Below, one piece after another: positions 1 to 10,476 of a DNA stretch of 64,000 nucleotides. The stretch comes from Hetaerina americana (lineage: Eukaryota > Arthropoda > Insecta > Odonata > Calopterygidae): the NCBI GenBank assembly GCA_022747635.1, contig JAKTNV010000066.1:333001-397000 (forward strand), read 5' to 3'. Position numbers and translations under genes: made by a program. A model generated the notes under the pieces. The model saw nothing but the letters and a program-made list of their open reading frames with translations. It had not been told where the DNA came from and ran no database searches. Each line of letters opens with the position of its first letter. Positions within the stretch are counted from its first letter, which is position 1.

Positions 1-928
1 GTTTCAAAATGATTTTCAAGAAAGAAAACTGGAATTGCTCCATTTAATGGAAATTGTGTTGAGTCTATCCTAATTTTCTCATTCGGTTGTTTTTTTAAAT
101 TGCCTGATATATCGCTAACATTTACATTTCCAATTTTCGCGTCAGATCTGGAGCAAGCTGAGAATTCACTCGCGTCGAAATAGTTTGAGCGGTGATTGTG
201 CCAAAAAATTAAGCAATGATAAGGTGCGTATTCTTCAAATCTCGGTTCCTTTGTATTGGACGCGCGATACATATCCGAGTATCGTATCTTAATATTTTAT
301 CTCATTTCTTACGATATTCGATCAGAAAATGGATCAGTTATCAAGGAAGAAAGTCAATATAATTACTTATAGTAACGGCGACGAGTAAAAGTGTATGCGA
401 AATGGTTGGGGAATGTGAAAAGTAGAAACGCTAACTAATTTATCAAAAATGTTGCGTATAAGTTGTTAGTGATTTGGTAGCGAATGATAGTCAAATATTC
501 TCAAAATCATGACGCTTTGCCAATTTTTAAAGTGTCTTTCGCATTGCCAAGGCATGTTCAAGACAAAGTGTATCTACTTATCTTTTATGTTAATAAAAAT
601 CTGATGCAATTAGTTCATGTATTTCTCCGTGTATGTCATTTAGGAACTTGGAATGTGGAATTTTTGGAATAGGTCACCTGTTGCATTAGATTTTAACTCA
701 ATTCAATATGTAATCTTGACGTTCTAAGGTGTGAAAAGAGTGAAGAAGGCAAATCTGTTCTAGTAATAGTCCTTTCACCCCCAAAAATGTCAAAAAGTAT
801 CATTCAAATAATTCTTAGATACGCAAATATTAATCGATAAAAAGTAAATACATTCGTTCACTCACGAATTCAATGCAGAGAATGCGTCAGATACGCAATA
901 GAATGCATTAAATCACCAGAACGTATTA
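1..928. other. AT-rich sequence with no gene recognised
   Basis: I see no protein domain, RNA gene or repeat here. The only ORF above 60 codons (484-672, 62 codons) has no recognisable motif and reads like chance. Confidence 0.5.
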
Positions 929-1766
929 CAAGGAGTGATCAAAAAAGATCGGACTGATTTCATTCTTCGCAAACCGTTCAACGGATCGAAACGAGACACG
1001 GTCCGCCATATAGCAACACATCTGACGACTAAAACGAGAGGTTTTGCGTTTGTTTACTTCGAGTCGTTACGCAGCAGCAGCGGAGCGTGTCAACCTTGAT
1101 TAAAGTGCTACGGAGACATTTGGAATGATTCAGCAAGCCTTTGTTAATGAAGCTATGGGTCGAAACCAGTGTTTTAAGTGGTACAGTCTTCTTACATCGG
1201 GCAGAACCTCGACAGATAAAGATTCGCGAACGGGGCGGCCTTCCACTTCGACAAACCCCAACCATGTCAAATTAGTGAACGATTTGATGCGGGAAAATCG
1301 CCGTTTAACTGTTCGAGAGATGGCCCAGGAAGTGAACATTAGTTTTAGATCCTGTCAGAAAATTTTTACCGACATTTTGGGCATGACGCGCGTCGCATCA
1401 AAATTCGTCCCGCAGGTGCTGACTGATGAACAGGGACAAAAACGTGTGGAAATTTGTCAGGAATGGTGGATCGAGCCGAAACCGACTTAGAGTTTCTTAA
1501 AACCTTCTTTTTGTTTTCAAAGTCAACACCGACCTGGAAAGGGGCCGATTCGACTCTATTGCGGACATTAAAACTAATTGTACGGCTGACCTGAAGAGGA
1601 TCCCTAAGGCAGCTTACCAGGCAGGGTTTGACAGTTGGAAGAAACGTTGGCAAAGGTGTGTCGCCAGCCAAGCCATGTACTTTGAGGTCGACAAGTTCGA
1701 TTAAGCTGTATCCGTCGATATAAAAAAGGGGCAAAATCATTCCTGTCTTTTTTTTATCACACCTTG
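929..1766 (+). mobile_element. mariner internal-deletion derivative with both inverted ends
   Basis: A mariner-type element of 838 bp lies between TA dinucleotides (927-928 and 1767-1768). The ends are inverted repeats of about 34 bp: the left one begins CAAGGAGTGATC at 929 and the right one ends with the complement of CAAGGTGTGATA. Coding on the + strand (1125-1487) gives the N-terminal helix-turn-helix part of a mariner transposase (SRTGRPSTSTN, then FTDILGMTRVASKFVPQVLTDEQ). The reading then passes straight into the C-terminal end (1512-1700: RFDSIADIKTNCTADLKRIPKAAYQ, then WKKRWQRCVAS). The DD34D catalytic middle is missing, so the copy is non-autonomous, although it could in principle be mobilised through its ends. 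The structure is seen directly; subfamily is not assigned. Confidence 0.85.
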
Positions 1767-1768
1767 TA

Positions 1769-3150
1769 TGTACACTAAAATACTTACACAGTCAATTTCC
1801 TAAAATATTGGTTTAGAGTTATTTTTTCCTACGCCATAAATAACTATCAGGCGAGAGATATTTTTATAATACTTTTTTTCAATATACTTCTTGATATTTC
1901 CCTCAAAAATGGTCCATTTGCCCAGCCGAAGGGATTATCATTTTAAATAACACGACAAAATGTTTTGTTTCTATCGATGTACTCGGGGTTATGTTCTAAC
2001 GGCGACACATGGTTTAAAAAAGTCCTCCTATATCATTCCTCATCAACAAATGCAATTTGCTTCCTCATCAACAAATGCAATGTGCTTGTTATGGGCCCAG
2101 TACAAGGGCGAAAAATATATGCACATTTTAATCTTTGTTGCTACCGAAATAAGTGCCGAAATCGATCACGATGTGAATCCCTTTTACGTCGCGCTCTTAG
2201 AGCACGCTAGTCAGCATAGGGGGCGGCGGGGGTGGGGTCACAGAAGATGTTTTCACATAAATAAAGTTTCGAGCACCCTACCTTGTCAACTGACGAAGGA
2301 CGTCTCCAAAAGCGTATGGAAATTTGGTGTCACGGTTAAAATGGCTGCGAACGAGCTCTTAAAAAATTTCGGGCTCCATATCCATGATTTATACCATAAG
2401 TACTGGGAAAAGTCTCAGAAGAATAGATTTATATTTGTAAATGTTGCTGCAATACGTCTCAAAATTCTTCAACGCACTTCTTCCCTTGAGAGCGTTGACA
2501 CACGTTTGTCCTTGGTGCTTTTCCGCGATTCTAAGACTCCCTTCCGGTAGGCGGATTCCAGGTAAGGATACTCTCAAGGGTACCAGCGTGCAAGCTTCTT
2601 TGACGGCTTGACTTTAGGTCTCATTATGGTGGTGTCCTCGGATGAAGGGAGGATTCCACTTTCATACAGGGGAAAGGAAGTAGTCAGCTGGTGCCAAGTA
2701 ATTGAGTCTGTAAGGGGGTTGGGGAATCGTCACGATGACATTTGCAGAAGATCTTCGCGAGCAGACAGACACTCGACGCTGCTCTTTTAGATATCCGTCC
2801 TAAGTCCTACGAGAGGACGAGTTTAGAGCAGTTCTTTCGCATCTCCTAATTTTAAGTGATTCAAATGTTGTGTGCACTGTCACGGTCTAATGCATCAATG
2901 CCAATAATACGATCTCTGCGATCATGCGCACACTTAACAACCGACGGCGGTCCGAATTCATCACTTCAAACAAAGCGCTTCATGAAGAAATTATAACCGA
3001 TACTTATAACATTGTGTATTCGGACATCAGATATTTAAATACACTTATCGCTGACGTGGTGTACATCAAAATAAAGCTGATTCCATGATAACCGAAACTT
3101 AAATCAGCAGACTGTATTTGTAGCATTATTTATCATCGATACCATCGATG
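1769..3150. other. no gene recognised; one 196-codon ORF of unknown meaning
   Basis: The ORF at 1960-2550 has no motif that I recognise, no signal peptide and no family resemblance. It contains a local direct duplication (CCTCATCAACAAATGCAAT, twice between 2039 and 2083). The rest is AT-rich and unassigned. The ORF could be chance. Confidence 0.4.
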
Positions 3151-3335
3151 ACGGCGGGGTAACGTCCTCATCTACCAATCCGAAGGTTCGCGGGTTCGAT
3201 TCCCGCCTAGGTGGGTTTTCCACCAGCATTGGGCTTGGGTTTTTGCAATATTCTTCATTATTTTAACTGTAAATAGTCCGATTTAAAGGCCAAAATGCGC
3301 CGTTTTCCGACTAAGGCTAAATAAATAAAAAATTG
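3150..3335 (+). repeat. tRNA-like SINE fragment
   Basis: A perfect pol III box B (GGTTCGATTCC) lies in a T-arm-like hairpin GCGGG..CCCGC around 3187-3211. It is followed by a non-tRNA body and an A/T-rich tail ending near 3335 in AAATAAATAAAAAA. The 5' part resembles a degraded tRNA D arm. This layout (tRNA-like head, body, A-rich end) is that of a SINE; no second copy of this body is in the window. Confidence 0.55.
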
Positions 3336-3591
3336 TTAATAATCTAATTGACGACATATAGTGAAACCTCACTCTCCGTTAATAATTTAATTTCAAGTAC
3401 TCTGGAATAAATTAATATTCTTCTACATCTGCATACTACCACGTAACTCACCACTATGGTATGTTCTATAGTGGTGATTCAACACGAGGGATACACCGTT
3501 GAAAAACACATTATTTCTTAATATTAAGGTACAATATACGAGAAGTTTCGAAAAATTATCTGACCTGCGTTTTTTATTATTTTTTAGATTA

Positions 3592-4049
3592 CGAGGGTGT
3601 TGTGCACAACGAATTTGATCCAATAGAAGGTCAGACGATCAACAAAGAATATTAAGTTGAATTTCTGAAAAGATTGCGTGATGCCGTGAGAAGAAAGCGA
3701 CCGCGTGTCTCTGGTCAATGGAGGTGACTGGCTGGCTTCTTCACCACGATAACGCGCGCCATCGCATTCATCGAACCTTGTTGTGCAGCAATTTATGGCG
3801 AAACACAGGAGATTGTACATACAGCTTCGCCAGCCTCCTCCTTTACAGTCCCGACATACTAGCCCCCTGCGACTGTTGAGGATGTTCCCAAAATTGAAAA
3901 AAGGCGCTCAAAGGAAAGCGGTTCGAGACGACATAAGAGTAATGCCAGCTGAAGGCCATTCCAAAATCTGCGTTCGAGGACTTCTTTAAGATGTGGAAGC
4001 ACCATCCCGAGATTTGAACGCAGGTCGGATAGCTTTCGGACCAACCTCG
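3592..4049 (+). mobile_element. mariner relic, short deleted copy
   Basis: Frameshifted mariner coding is readable on the + strand: RDAVRRKRP near 3675, a broken HHDNA motif around 3740-3760, and the FPKLKK...R block around 3885-3930. The right end (4022-4049) is an inverted copy of the terminus seen at 43665, followed by TA. A plausible left end (CGAGGGTGTTG) follows TA at 3590-3591. Many stops and shifts make it dead. It is the same family as the relic at 43665-44130. Confidence 0.6.
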
Positions 4050-4590
4050 TATGTGCAAAACAATTCGAATAACGTAGTTGAAGACAATTACTAGTATTTC
4101 AGCCTGGAACAATTCTCTGTAGATAAGTAACAAGATGCTAGTAACAGAAAGACATGGAAAATTAATACGTAAATTATTCAATGTTGGTAGAAGTAAATTC
4201 TCAAATCTTATATTATTATGATATGTCAAAAATTAATAAAAAAATAACGAAAGGGTTAAAGTTTTCCCTCTCTTAGCAATGAAAATTATACGACGGTACT
4301 TTGGTAAGGAAGACTCAACAATAGCTTTGACTCTAATCACAGAAACCCATTTCTGTCGAATATTTGAGTCAAGGCGGCATTTTTCTTCCTTCGCGACGTT
4401 TAAACCTAAGTTACTGGGAACTTCTAAGCACCTTTTCTCTTGGCGTAACGTGATAGGGATGTATATCTTTCATTTCTTTAAGAGAGATTAAGTTTAGAAC
4501 AGATAAATTTAAGAGGTAATTTTTTCCACAAACAATGAGAGATCAGAATAATATTGTTCGATCGTTGTATCATCATGTTCGATTAAAACT
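4050..4590. other. no gene recognised
   Basis: AT-rich sequence. A 70-codon ORF at 4279-4491 has no recognisable motif. Confidence 0.5.
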
Positions 4591-4655
4591 ATTCCGGTGT
4601 GTATTCACAACCTGCCACACACCCCGGCGAGGTGGCTTGCAGGGTATATAAAAAT
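4591..4655 (+). repeat. CR1-type LINE 3'-end hairpin, copy a
   Basis: The sequence holds the shared 3'-end signature: CCTGC, invariant GCCACAC, a GC-rich inner stem, then GCAGG (4611-4643). The outer stem CCTGC/GCAGG replaces the CCCCGC/GCGGGG of other copies, so pairing is kept. This is the terminal scrap of a 5'-truncated LINE. Confidence 0.6.
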
Positions 4656-5300
4656 GAAATAAATTTCAGTATCCAAAGTCATACGTTAGCCTATAATGAA
4701 CAAGTTCCTTTGAAACTGATAAATACATTTCATATAAAATAATGTTTACGCTAACAACATATGCCCATCATACATTTATTGAAACGTGAGTAAACTATTT
4801 TCAACGTTGAGTTGTAATTACTATGCCACGGGAGGTAAAAAACCCAGAATGCAATTAATGGATCTATATCTCTTTAAAAACGTTGAGTGTATAGTTGGGG
4901 CTGTTCTACGTCGGAGCAAAGTCGCTCCTTAATTACCGGTTTTCCATCACTGAAACCCGACTCTGCTCCCAGCTGTACCCTGGAGGATGACCTGGAGGTC
5001 CCATGGGGGAAGGGGACCGAAAACCCTTTGCTATTAATATGCGCTCCGCTCGCCTCAAATGCCGCTCCGGGAACAGGTGTGTCCTGCAAACGGTCCCGTC
5101 AAGGTTCCACTCTATTGCTTACGGAAGCTGCGAAGGAGAGCTGAGTTTCAAATGCGGTAAAAATGTCAGTAAATCTTGCTTAAAAATTCAAACGCAAATA
5201 AAGATACATTTAAAATTTTTCAAATCACTTCTCGATTCATTTTATGAATAATTTCGATCCTCTATTTATCTCTCGCTGATTGTATTCACTCAATCTCTTC
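4656..5300. other. no gene recognised
   Basis: Overlapping short ORFs (4887-5144 +, 5003-5251 +, 4874-5089 -) have no recognisable family and no shared support. The stretch is unassigned. Confidence 0.4.
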
Positions 5301-5516
5301 CACCGCATGGACACCGCCGTATATGTAAGTATATGTATGTAAGTGTTCATGCATGAATTTATGCCAAGTTTTTTTTTTGGATATATGATTTTGTGGTTAT
5401 TGCATGCGGTTTTTTTTCTTTTTCTTTTCTAAATTACGGGTGGTGTCCTAGCACACCCCGCCACACGCCCTTGCGGCGGCTTGCGGGGTATTAAGTAGAT
5501 GTAGATGTAGATGTAT
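5300..5516 (+). repeat. 5'-truncated CR1-type LINE 3' end, copy b
   Basis: T-rich 3' untranslated sequence leads to the hairpin CCCCGC...GCGGGG (5456-5487) and a (GTAGAT)n tail (5495-5513). A very similar upstream stretch precedes copy f at 27420-27644, so the two come from one subfamily. Confidence 0.65.
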
Positions 5517-5529
5517 AGGGATTAGTACT

Positions 5530-5595
5530 GGGTGATCTCTAACATCACCTACTAAACCGACCATTGGGTTGATTACTGTGTTTATGGTTTTTTTT
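5530..5595 (+). repeat. 3' end of SINE family 1
   Basis: The stretch ends CACCTACTAAACCGACC...GGGTTGATTACTGTG, the 3' end shared with the copies at 21620-21895, 55515-56655 and 59270-59530 (minus). It leads into a T-run and the (TA)n block. Confidence 0.6.
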
Positions 5596-5611
5596 ATACA
5601 TATGTATATAT

Positions 5612-5993
<382 letters not shown>

Positions 5994-6278
5994 ATTATTC
6001 ACGTCCGTGAGACTTTCAAAAAGTGTTATATATATATATATATATATATCCCTCCCCGGACTACAACCTTAACGTAATGGAAGGGCTTGTGCGTTCCGAT
6101 GACCCCTAGAGCTGTGCTGGTGGGAGTAATAATAATTACTCCTGGTAGGGTCAGCAAGGCCAGATAGGTCGAACGTTAGGATCCACACGAAAGGTAGTCC
6201 ACGCAGCGTCTGTTCATCAGTGAATCGGCTGCAATGGCGTCTGACCCCAGTGGGGCGGCCAGTAAGTAATGGTGTCAC

Positions 6279-6739
6279 GGGTGACCGCCTGGTGTATACC
6301 AGGCGGAGGAGTCCCTCAGGTGACGAAGGCGATCGAGGCGGCGGTCAAAGGCACGAAGTGCTCTAGGCTGCAGGTCGTGGCCCATGTGGGCACCAACGAC
6401 GTCACGGACCGTGGATGCGAGGAGGTCCTCCTTTCCCTTAGGGAACTGAGCTCCGAGGTGAAGCGCGTCCAGGGCGTCGAGGGGGTTCGGCTGGGACTAA
6501 CGGTCTGCAGCATCGTTCCGAGGGAGAATCGCGGGTCTCTGGTTTGGAGCCGAGTGGAAGGCATAAACCAGAGACTATCGAGATTTTGCTCGGACATAGG
6601 AGCCTCCTTCGTCGACCTGAGACCAACCCTCCGATCTTGCAGGACTCCCCTTAACCAATCTGGGGTCCATTACACGGCGGAAGCGGCGAGTAAGGTAGCG
6701 GATAGGATACTCGACCACTGTAGGCCTTTTTTAGGATAG
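6279..6739 (+). pseudogene. CR1 ORF1, C-terminal SGNH-esterase-like domain (5' truncated)
   Basis: The conceptual protein has blocks typical of the esterase domain in CR1 ORF1: IPGGGVPQVTKAIEAAV near the start, VVAHVGTNDVTD (the GTND block), SFVDLRPTLRS, and a C-terminal HYTAEAASKVADRIL, where family members carry a DGLHL-type histidine block. No nucleophile serine block is visible because the 5' end is missing. The open frame actually begins ten bases upstream in the host RTE-like element, by chance. In CR1 elements this protein is thought to bind RNA or lipid during retrotransposition; here it is a fragment. Confidence 0.7.
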
Positions 6740-6804
6740 AGGGCAGGTCACTTAGTGGGTCAGTAATATCTGGGGAAAGCGCGTATAATATTATTAATAA
6801 ACAT

Positions 6805-9708
6805 ATGAAAGTCGCCGACAACACTGGCATTGATTTAGAAAGACATGTGACACGCACTTCCCCACAAAGGCGTCCTAAATTACAGTCAGGCACAAATAAG
6901 GACGTTATTCAACATCAAAATAATTTAACTATACTTGTTATAAATTGCAGAAGCCTCAAGAACAAATCAGCGGATCTAGAACACATAATCCAAACTCATT
7001 CCGCTGATATAGTATTAGGCACAGAGAGTTGGCTGTGCAATGACATAAACGACCAAGAAATTTTCCCAATAGATTTCAAAGTTTACCGACACGATAGAGA
7101 TACAAGACCCGGAGGAGGGGTTTTCGTGGCAGTTAAAAGTCATTTTGAAAGCAGGCAAGTTTCATTTGAAAATAATAACATAGAAAGTGTTTGGTGCACC
7201 TTAATACGGACCAATCAACCCAACATAAATTTATGCTCTTTCTACAGACCTCCAGACTCAGATTTGAAAACACTTCACACCCTCAACGATCAAATTTACA
7301 GTTTTACACGTAAATATAATAACAGCATAAACATAATTGGTGGCGACTTTAACCTCCCTGGTATATATTGGGACAACAATACCGTTAAATCTGGGACCCG
7401 CGATCGCGAATCTTGCTATTCCATGATAAAATTGGTTCAAAGAAACTCCCTCCATCAAGCAGTACGCATGCCCACCCGTGGAAAGAACATATTGGATCTA
7501 TTTCTTACAAACACGCCTGAACGTATTATTAGTGTATCAACTGATGAGGGCTTGAGTGACCATAAAGCAATTAATGTCCACTTGGACATAGAAATAAAAA
7601 AAATTGTTAAACCAAAAAGAAAAATTTATAATTACCATAAAGCAGACTTTGAATCTTTTGCCAATCAATTAAACTCTTCACTACCCGAGTTCAAAACCCG
7701 CTTAAGTCATGTCAACGTGGAAGAAACTTGGACAGAATTTGTCAATATCATGCAAAAAGGAATCGTAGATTTCATACCTATAAAATACGTTAAAGCAAAT
7801 CGCGACCCCAGATGGTACAATAAAGACGTTAGAAAAGCCCTTCGAAAGCAGAGAATGCTACATTCTAGGGTAAAGAGGGCAGGCGTGAACACATCATCCC
7901 CTGACAATAAACAATTATGGGACACATATAGATCCTCTAAAATTGAAACCAAAACACAATTACGTAGTGCTTTACTGGGCTTTAAACGCAAAGTACTTTG
8001 CGAGCACGTGGACACTGACCCCAAAGATTTCTGGTCATATGTTAGGGAAGTAAATGGGAGTAAACAAACCGTGGCTTGCTTAAGGGATTGCAGCAATATA
8101 ATTCATACAGACAGCAAGGGTAAAGCTAACATCCTAAATTCATTCTTCCAAAGCGTTTTCTCGAATGATGTTACCAACGCATATCTCCACGAAACAATAC
8201 ATACTCCACCCATGGAAAAAATAACAGTGGACCAACAAGGAATTCTAAAATTGCTTAATGAGATTAAACCCAACAAATCCCCGGGTCCCGAAAATATACC
8301 AGCTAGGGTGATAAAACATTTAGCTCCAAACATGGCCCCGTACCTTGAATTTATATTTAACAAATCCCTCACAGAGTGCAAAGTACCTAAGATTTGGAAA
8401 ACCGCGCAAATAACGCCTATTTTTAAAAGTGGTGACAGGGAGGATCCCAGTATTACAGACCTATATCTCTCACTTCTATCTGTTGCAAAATCTTAGAGCA
8501 TATAATTGTCAGTTCAAAAATGAGACACCTTGACAATATTAACTTTTTAAGTGACAATCAACACGGATTCAGGAAAACCCGCTCCTGCGAAACCCAATTA
8601 GGATTATTTACACATGATTTACTTTTATCGGGTGAGAGAGGTAGGCAAGTGGATGCCATCTTCTTAGATTTTCAAAAGGTATTTGATAAGGTCCCACATG
8701 GTAAACTCATTCATAAATTAAAGGTCGCGGGTATAAACAAGGGCGCCATAAGTTGGGTTAAAGATTTTCTTTAAGAGAGGGAACAGAGGGTAGTCCTTGA
8801 TGGCGCTAGTTCCGACAGCGTTCCAGTCACGTCGGGGGTACCTCAGGGAAGTGTGATCGGGCCGTTGCTTTTCTTGATTTTTGTTAACGATTTGAACCGT
8901 GAAGTGAAAAGTAAAATTAGGATGTTCGCGGATGACACGTGATCTACCGGGAGATATCTGGGGATGAGGATCGTTTTATTCTAGCGCAGGATTTAGATTG
9001 CATTACTAAATGGTGTTCTAACTGGGGATTGAATCTAAATTATGATAAATGTTCAGTGGTAAATTTCTTTAAAAGATCAACGGGATTTGCTTACAAATTA
9101 GCTGGAGGTGACCTAGCAGTAGTTGATACGGTAAAATACCTAGGTGTCACATTCACAAAAGACTTAACTTGGGGGACTCACATACGTAAAGTCTGCGGTC
9201 GAGCATATAAAAAATTGGGATTCATTAGACGCATTGTCGGCAAAAGTGACTCGAAGGTCAAGGAACGTTGTTACCACGCTCTTGTAAGGCCTCATATAGA
9301 ATACGCATGCAGCGTGTGGGATCCGAGTGAAAATGGTCTCATTCGGAAATTGAGAAGGTTCAACGCCGGGCAGCCCGTTTTGTAAAAAATTCCTACGATA
9401 AAACGCAAAGCGTCACCGAAATGCTCATGGATTTGGGGTGGGAATCATTGGCAGAGAGACGATTCAATACAAGATTGAAATTATTAAATAAATTTAGATC
9501 CGCATGTTTCAGCACCGAGGTCTCGCAAATTATTCGTACTCCTACATACATTGGTCGCTTGGATCATGCATATAAAATTCGGGAAATAGATGCCAGAACT
9601 AGCCGACTCAAGGACTCCTTCTTCCCACGGACAATACGGGATAGCAACTGCAGGGTTATAGATAGCAAAAATTCCACTTGCCACCCTCAGCGTCTAAAAA
9701 ATAATTAG
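6805..9708 (+). pseudogene. CR1 ORF2: endonuclease and reverse transcriptase, frameshifted
   Basis: The first 563 codons (6805-8496) are open. They carry the APE-type endonuclease (LVINCRSLKNKS, LGTESWL, GGGVFVAVK, GGDFNLPG, SDHKAI) and the start of the reverse transcriptase (KSPGPENIPARVIK). The reading shifts near 8490, continues at 8520-8774 (QHGFRKTRSCETQL, AIFLDFQKVFDKVPH), passes an in-frame TAA at 8773, then has SGVPQGSVIGPLL and the catalytic MFADD at about 8922-8937. A one-base loss after that moves to the frame of 8939-9385, and another shift near 9350 gives the last part (9421-9708). With at least four lesions it cannot make an active enzyme. It is still well preserved compared with the other CR1 fragments here. 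Confidence 0.88.
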
Positions 9709-10219
9709 TTCTATTTAAATGCATGCTCTTCCACTAACCGTATGTGCTTTGTTATAATAACCCATTCTTTCCGAATGACCTCATTCGTGTTCTGTTCATC
9801 TGTTTTTAAGTTTCCCTTTCAATCCCTCGTCCCTCTCCGCGGGGGGAAATTCCTGCTACCTGCAACGTTGGGTCGCATTCCCTGCCTTTTACAGACTCTT
9901 TGTGGGTAGAGTTTTTTGTGGTGCATTTTCATGTGGTGTTTCAATTTCTTGCTTGTTGTGTCCTGGCTTCCGTGTTGTAGGATGGCTTTCGTGCTGCATC
10001 ATGGGGTGCAGTTTTTTAGTTGTTTTGCGGTATATGTGTTTGCATGAGTATTGGATGAAGGGATTTTTGCATGAGTGTGTGCGCTGCTGTGGGTGTAATT
10101 TTCCGTGTTGTTTTTTTTTGCATGTGGTATTTTTCCTTTTTACGGTTGGTGACCTAACACCCCCCGCCACACGCCCTTGCGGCGGCTTGCGGGGTATTAT
10201 GTAGATGTAGATGTAGATG
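9709..10219 (+). repeat. CR1 3' UTR, hairpin and (GTAGAT)n tail, copy c
   Basis: The 3' UTR continues through a T/G-rich stretch that is repeated at 54065-54426. The hairpin CCCCGC..CGCC..GGCG..GCGGGG lies at 10162-10194. The tail is three and a half GTAGAT units. LINE reverse transcriptases of the CR1/L2 type recognise such 3' ends; that role is inferred here. Confidence 0.75.
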
Positions 10220-10476
10220 TTAAAAATAGTATTGAGGAAGGCAAGGGGAAACCACCTCAATTATCATTCCTAAGACTTAAATGATGGACAATACGCAGAT
10301 TTTGAGTCCTGGCAACTACGGGGCTCGGCCCAATCGGCCGTGTGTCGTGCCCGGCAGCGGGGGAGGCAAGACTTCCGCGGTCGTCATCCAACGAAATCCT
10401 TGGGATTTCGGGATTTAGGGAAAACCAGCTGCTGAAGGACAGAGACGCACGAGAAGAAGGCCAAATCATTTAAAAT

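Larger units (their letters stand above)
6279..10219 (+). mobile_element. CR1-clade LINE, nearly full length, nested in RTE-like copy A
   Basis: Order: an ORF1 remnant with an esterase-like domain (6279-6739), ORF2 with endonuclease and reverse transcriptase (6805-9708, broken), a 3' UTR of about 450 bp, the terminal hairpin (10161-10194) and a short (GTAGAT)n tail (10201-10219). It starts inside ORF1, so it is 5'-truncated. Both junctions fall at one point of the RTE-like 5' UTR, so it is the younger element. No clear target duplication is seen, as is usual for CR1. Confidence 0.85.

Noticed and set aside
1960..2550. Host gene of 196 codons
   Set aside because: No domain, no family resemblance and no codon-level evidence; kept only as an unassigned ORF.
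9889..10260. 123-codon minus-strand ORF with a homologue at 53938-54357
   Set aside because: Both are antisense to the CR1 3' UTR; the similarity reflects the repeat, not a protein.
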